A stretch of DNA of 64,000 bases from CAXBDP01 sp963974465 (GTDB lineage: Bacteria > Bacteroidota > Bacteroidia > Cytophagales > Cyclobacteriaceae), in the NCBI GenBank assembly GCA_049340005.1, contig JBMPIY010000006.1; one strand, written 5' to 3'. This document shows positions 60,391 through 64,000 of this stretch, piece after piece. Positions within the stretch are counted from its first letter, which is position 1, and the number at the start of each line of letters is the position of its first letter. Both the position numbers and the translations under genes were made by a program. Under the pieces are notes generated by a model, which saw only the letters and a program-made list of their open reading frames with translations, was not told the origin of the DNA and searched no databases.

Positions 60391-62132
60391 TTAAAAGAAT
60401 CAGCGTCATATTACTTGGATTTCTACTGATAAGCAATGCTTTTGTGCAGGCTCAAACCCCAACTGTGCCTTCAACATTAAAGTTTGGCGATATGACTTTG
60501 GAGCTGGACAATAAAGTGCGGGGGGAAATCCAAGTGGATGTGGATCGTCTGTATCGCAGCCCTACGTATTTTCAAAGCTTACTCGATCGCGTAAATCTTT
60601 ATTTCCCTATCATCGAGACCGTGTTTAGAGAAGAAAATGTGCCTGATGAATTCAAGTATTTGGTAATCCAAGAAAGTGCTTTGATTTCGGATGCCGTATC
60701 CGTTTCCAATGCCGTTGGTTTTTGGCAATTCAAAATGGCGTCTGCCCAAGAAGTAGGAATGCGGGTGGATAGGCAAATAGACGAGCGTGCCCATATCGAA
60801 AGAGCCAGTAGAGGAGCTGCAAAATATCTCAAGCGTAATAATCAGACCTTTGACAATTGGTTGTATTCATTGCTATCCTACAATGTAGGTTTGGGTGGAG
60901 CTTTGTCTATTGTGGATAAAAAGTATTATGGCTCTCGCAAAATGCCTATCACTAGCAAAACGCATTGGTATGTGAAGAAATTCTTGGCGCATCAAGTAGC
61001 CTTTGCAGGCCGAACAGGTCTTGCGCGTCATCCTGAATTGGCGCTATATAACCTGAAAGGCAGTCCGGGAATAGCACTTGAAAAGATTGCGGCAGACTAT
61101 AGCTTAGATCCCAAACTAGTACGCGACTATAATAAATGGCTCAAAACAGAGAAAATCCCACAGGGTGGAAGCTTCGATGTGATATTGCCGGTAGCGCATC
61201 AAAATGAAAGAGCAATTGCTCAGCTGACAGGTAAAACCTATTTAGAAAATACACGAATTCCTGTAAATCAAGATATTCGATCGGTTTCCCAGCCGGCAAG
61301 AAGTACAGCGAGATATCAGGTTCGAAATGAAATGGAGGCCGTGTTGGGTCAGCGAAATGACACGCAAAAGGAGTTGGCGAAGTTGGGTGGAATCTCAAGG
61401 AGAAAATTCAGGAAGTATAATGATCTATTTAGGAAGGAAGAAATTCGACCTGGACAGATTTATTATTATGAAAAGAAAGCAAGAAAAGCAGAACAGGAAT
61501 ATCATGTGCTTCAGCCCGGACAAAGTCTTTGGGAGGTATCGCAAGCGCATGGAATCCAAATGGGAAGGCTCATGAAATTGAATAGAATTGAGCCTGATGA
61601 AAAGGTAAGAGATTGGCGAAAGCTTCATTTGCGGAAGCGCATTAAGAAAAATCAGCAAGTAGAGTATGTTAGAAATACTACTCAATTCGCAAACAATTCA
61701 ACAAGTAGTAATCGAAGATCAAATAGCCAAACAAGTAGTAATTCAAGTAATACAATTGAACGCTATGTGCCTTCTGAGCAAGGTTATGCTATACCAGCGG
61801 GGCACAACAAAATCAACTATACAGTAAAGCGTGGCGACAATTATTTCAATATCGCAGCAAGACACGGAGTATCGATGGACGATGTATTGATATGGAACGA
61901 TGCCAATGCTTCACAGGCACTTAAAGAAGGAACAGTTTTAGTAATCTATGTAGATCCAAATAAGAAAAAATTACCTCCCGCTGGTCCGGGTTCTTATTAT
62001 GAAGTGCAGCCGGGAGATACGCTGTCGGCCATTTCCAGAAGAACTGGTGCAAGTGTCGCCAATATCAAAGATTGGAATGGCTTGAAAGATGATATTATCC
62101 ACCCCGGACAAAAACTTCGAATTAAGCTGTAA
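60387..62132 (+). CDS. Membrane-associated lytic transglycosylase with LysM domains (MltD-like)
   Basis: 581 residues with a Sec signal peptide (cleavage near VQAQ). A soluble lytic transglycosylase domain occupies about 60-250, with catalytic Glu in YLVIQESAL and the GFWQF, SYNVG motifs. Three LysM modules follow at the C-terminus (near 370-412, 470-515 and 537-580: YHVLQPGQSLWEVS, YTVKRGDNYFNIA, YEVQPGDTLSAIS), separated by a Ser/Asn-rich linker. It cleaves peptidoglycan, releasing anhydro-muropeptides. Translationally coupled to the O-methyltransferase gene. Confidence 0.95.
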   Translation: MIKRISVILLGFLLISNAFVQAQTPTVPSTLKFGDMTLELDNKVRGEIQVDVDRLYRSPTYFQSLLDRVNLYFPIIETVFREENVPDEFKYLVIQESALISDAVSVSNAVGFWQFKMASAQEVGMRVDRQIDERAHIERASRGAAKYLKRNNQTFDNWLYSLLSYNVGLGGALSIVDKKYYGSRKMPITSKTHWYVKKFLAHQVAFAGRTGLARHPELALYNLKGSPGIALEKIAADYSLDPKLVRDYNKWLKTEKIPQGGSFDVILPVAHQNERAIAQLTGKTYLENTRIPVNQDIRSVSQPARSTARYQVRNEMEAVLGQRNDTQKELAKLGGISRRKFRKYNDLFRKEEIRPGQIYYYEKKARKAEQEYHVLQPGQSLWEVSQAHGIQMGRLMKLNRIEPDEKVRDWRKLHLRKRIKKNQQVEYVRNTTQFANNSTSSNRRSNSQTSSNSSNTIERYVPSEQGYAIPAGHNKINYTVKRGDNYFNIAARHGVSMDDVLIWNDANASQALKEGTVLVIYVDPNKKKLPPAGPGSYYEVQPGDTLSAISRRTGASVANIKDWNGLKDDIIHPGQKLRIKL

Positions 62133-62211
62133 AAATTTATTTTGATTGTATAATTGCAAATCGCTTAGCTCGTTTAAGAAGCTGTATTTTTAATTTAATA
62201 GATATCCGATC

Positions 62212-63162
62212 TTGCGTTTCTTTTTAATTTCACTATTCATCTTCATTTTTTCAATTCCTATCTATGCGCAAAGTGATACTACTAAAGCGGTGGTAGAGGT
62301 CGATTCTGTTTTGGCAGCAGACACTGTGAAGTATTGGTCTAAAACAGGGAATTTCAGACTCAATTTCAGAAACGTAACTTTGAAAAACTGGAATGCGGGT
62401 GGATCGAGCAATATTTCTGTAGGAGGAGAATTGCGATTAGGAGCTGTTAAGGAGAAGGAAGATATTACATGGACAAGTGATTTGCTGTTTGCTTATGGCT
62501 TGATTCGCGAAAGTAGCAGTGATTTTCCTTTCAAAAAGAATGACGACCGTATTTTACTCAACACTAAATACAGTCATAAAATCAACGAAACTTGGTCGCT
62601 TTCATCCATTTTAAACTTCCGTACTCAATTCGACGATGGTTATAGATATCGAAGAGATGCAAACGCCGATAGAGAAACGCGTACTTTCTTATCCACTTTT
62701 ATGGCTCCAGGTTACTTGCAAGGCTCCCTTGGACTTACCTTGAAAAAGGTAGAATGGTATTCCGTGACTATGGCTCCCTATACAGGAAAGCTCACCTTTG
62801 TGTGGAATGATAGCCTTTCGAATGCAGGAGCCTTTGGTGTGGAAAAGGGCGAAAAAAGCAGATTGGAAGCTGGTTCAAGTATTACGACATCCATTAAGAA
62901 AACGCTTTTTGAAAATGTAAAAATCACCAGCTTGCTCAACTTGTTTGCCGGCTATGAATCGTTCGAAAAAGTGGATGTGAACTGGGAAGCCTTGCTGGAA
63001 TTGAAGGTAAATAAATTTATCACATCTAGTGTATCGGCAGTGCTTATTTACGATGAGGATATTGATGTGAAACGGGATGATGGCACCACTGGGCCAGCCG
63101 TTCAATTTCAGAATGTAATCAACGTTGGATTTAGTCTCGACCTGAATGGGAATGGGAAGTAA
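62212..63162 (+). CDS. DUF3078 outer-membrane protein
   Basis: 316 residues from a TTG start at 62212, the only initiator that gives the signal peptide (RFFLISLFIFIFSIPIYAQ); no in-frame ATG precedes it. The mature part is a DUF3078 beta-barrel-like protein with alternating strands (WNAGGSSNISVGGELRLG, ITSLLNLFAGYE, NVINVGFSLDLNG). It is probably an outer-membrane protein of unknown function. Its spacing of about 80 bp from the transglycosylase gene allows cotranscription. Confidence 0.85.
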   Translation: MRFFLISLFIFIFSIPIYAQSDTTKAVVEVDSVLAADTVKYWSKTGNFRLNFRNVTLKNWNAGGSSNISVGGELRLGAVKEKEDITWTSDLLFAYGLIRESSSDFPFKKNDDRILLNTKYSHKINETWSLSSILNFRTQFDDGYRYRRDANADRETRTFLSTFMAPGYLQGSLGLTLKKVEWYSVTMAPYTGKLTFVWNDSLSNAGAFGVEKGEKSRLEAGSSITTSIKKTLFENVKITSLLNLFAGYESFEKVDVNWEALLELKVNKFITSSVSAVLIYDEDIDVKRDDGTTGPAVQFQNVINVGFSLDLNGNGK

Positions 63163-63197
63163 GAGGTTTTTTGCTCAATTGAATTGTTGACAGATCT

Positions 63198-63536
63198 TTA
63201 AAATTCATTTTTTACTATGCTTTGAATTACTTTTTCTAAATCATCCAAATCTTGGGTGGCATAGTAAATCCTTTCCATTTTCACACCATGATAAACGTGA
63301 ATAATGAAATTTCTGAATGATTTTGGAATATGCCATGGATAATCATATTTGGATAAAATACGTTCATCAGTATGTCTTATCGCTTCACCAATGATCAAAA
63401 ACTGATATTGTATTGCACTTTGAATTTTTATATCAACTAAAAATGCGGCTTCGTCCACATCGGCTACAAACTCCTTGATTAACTTAATAGCTTCAAGAAC
63501 ATGCTCAAATCTTTCTTTAGGGTTTGGCTTAACCAT
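63198..63536 (-). CDS. HepT-like ribonuclease toxin (DUF86)
   Basis: 112 residues, all alpha-helical in pattern. The HEPN RNase motif R-x4-H appears as SFRNFIIHVYHGV, the last part being the HXY target for AMPylation by MntA. It overlaps the upstream nucleotidyltransferase gene by 8 bp (63529-63536). HepT is a tRNA/mRNA-cleaving toxin neutralised by its partner. The module is edge-located, so its upstream context is unseen. Confidence 0.9.
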   Translation of the reverse strand: MVKPNPKERFEHVLEAIKLIKEFVADVDEAAFLVDIKIQSAIQYQFLIIGEAIRHTDERILSKYDYPWHIPKSFRNFIIHVYHGVKMERIYYATQDLDDLEKVIQSIVKNEF

Positions 63537-64000
63537 AGATTTTTAACAGGTTATTTTTAGCCGATTTCAGCGCAAATTCCTCTAATTGCCCTTTTTCGAC
63601 AAGATCTACCTTTCTGTCAATTTTGTTTTCTATGTTGTGGGCAATATCCAGTAGGTCAAACATAGAATATTGTTTCTTGTCATTGAACTCGATAATAATA
63701 TCTACATCACTTTCTGGTTTTTCTTCACCAATTGCCATCGATCCATAAAGCCAAGCAGCGGCAACTCTTCCGTCTATTTGCAGCACCTTTTTGATTTCAG
63801 TTACGATTGCAGCTAAGTTCTTTTTGGTGGGAGATAGATAGCCAATTTTTTCCTCAGCCACTTGCAAAGCTCTTAAAGCCACATCTTCGTCTCCAACTTC
63901 ATACAGTAGTTTGTCCGAAAGCCATGCAACGAGTAAATCACTTTCCTTCACATTAAAATATTGCGCAAGTTTTACAACAGTTCCGCGGCTTGCATTGCGT
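63529..64000 (-). CDS. MntA-type nucleotidyltransferase antitoxin with XRE domain (5' end outside window)
   Basis: The frame stays open through the window edge. The first visible residues (SRGTVVKLAQYFNVKESDLLVAW) are the C-terminal part of an XRE-type helix-turn-helix, followed by a helical linker and the MNT domain: GSMAIGEEKPESDVDIIIEF (the GS-x-x-x-G...DxD nucleotidyl site). MntA AMPylates HepT. The visible Met-like start at 63951 is internal (GTG in frame). The helix-turn-helix fusion suggests it also represses its own promoter. Partial gene. Confidence 0.85.
   Translation of the reverse strand, partial: RNASRGTVVKLAQYFNVKESDLLVAWLSDKLLYEVGDEDVALRALQVAEEKIGYLSPTKKNLAAIVTEIKKVLQIDGRVAAAWLYGSMAIGEEKPESDVDIIIEFNDKKQYSMFDLLDIAHNIENKIDRKVDLVEKGQLEEFALKSAKNNLLKIYG

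Larger units (their letters stand above)
524..61981. repeat. Dispersed octamer GCGGGAGG, 41 copies
   Basis: Read by eye as GCGGGAGG at 524, 1199, 4541, 7197, 13091, 16297, 16905, 20739, 21825, 22947, 25994, 29194, 32926, 34814, 39538, 41871, 44298, 48688, 58980 and 59993. As CCTCCCGC it is at 3352, 6177, 9362, 11670, 15888, 17520, 21143, 23145, 27617, 28846, 32086, 35037, 35304, 38409, 41968, 42999, 47334, 58154, 58646, 60345 and 61974. It occurs in both gene strands and in at least seven spacers. With roughly 39% G+C, about 0.4 copies would be expected on both strands. No strand bias is seen. Confidence 0.9.

Noticed and set aside
524..61981. Octamer as a Shine-Dalgarno signal because it contains GGAGG
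   Set aside because: Most copies lie inside genes and about half are on the opposite strand; only the one before hflC is well placed.
524..61981. Octamer as a strand-biased Chi or KOPS signal
   Set aside because: Counts on the two strands are nearly equal (20 and 21) and show no bias to the coding strand; a Chi role is not excluded but polarity does not support it.
1..64000. tRNA or rRNA genes
   Set aside because: No cloverleaf with a GTTCRANNC arm or rRNA stretch was noticed; a covariance search would be needed to exclude a divergent tRNA.

Overview
The window looks like a chromosome segment of a Bacteroidota member, most likely order Cytophagales. The signs are low G+C, type IX secretion sorting tails, a fused MurF-alanine racemase, DUF4221, DUF4286, DUF5996 and DUF3078 proteins, a Na+-NQR subunit, a carotenoid cluster with CrtW, CrtZ and a CruF-like hydratase, and promoters with the Bacteroidota TAnnTTTG box. 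The genus cannot be named from the sequence alone. No rRNA, tRNA or CRISPR array was seen.

Layout. 0-3 kb: a PAS histidine kinase (cut by the window edge), a CheY-like regulator, and an exosortase with a small membrane partner. 3-11.2 kb: purE-purK, a DUF4221-like lipoprotein, a membrane-bound MutS-like ATPase, murF-alr and csaA. 11.3-17.1 kb: a TonB receptor locus, a solitary HisA-like protein lacking one catalytic Asp, and lysA. 17-20.2 kb: a type IX-secreted surface protein and a LytTR regulator. 20.4-28.2 kb: a carotenoid cluster on the minus strand (cruF-like, crtZ and a CarH-like regulator; then an ECF sigma factor, crtI, crtB, ispH, crtW and a sterol desaturase family gene), with a repeated TTAAAC element over the sigma promoter. 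28.3-41 kb: rho, serS, a diheme cytochrome, an OmpA lipoprotein, radical SAM, nqrF and hflKC. 41-50.1 kb: two GrpB proteins, a Crp/Fnr regulator, a redox operon (frameshifted 4Fe-4S gene, pirin, DUF5996, CDGSH-glutamate synthase-like fusion), then a Fur/PerR regulator and katG. 50.2-57.2 kb: an accessory island with a REP-associated tyrosine transposase and its REP units, an AbiE-like two-gene module with two large palindromic operators, a rhuM truncated by a REP, a gapped secreted metallopeptidase and an IS4 relic. 57.4-64 kb: a GT9 glycosyltransferase, M16 peptidase, O-methyltransferase, LysM lytic transglycosylase, DUF3078 protein, and a HepT/MntA-type toxin-antitoxin pair at the edge.

The most striking genome-scale signal is the octamer GCGGGAGG. 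I count 41 copies by eye (20 on the plus strand, 21 on the minus), in coding and non-coding DNA and on both strands of genes, where well under one or two copies would be expected by chance. It is absent from 48,696 to 58,153, a stretch that contains the mobile island. It therefore looks like a native genome signature (Chi-like, uptake-like or other) that acquired DNA lacks. Counts and coordinates were read by eye, without computation.
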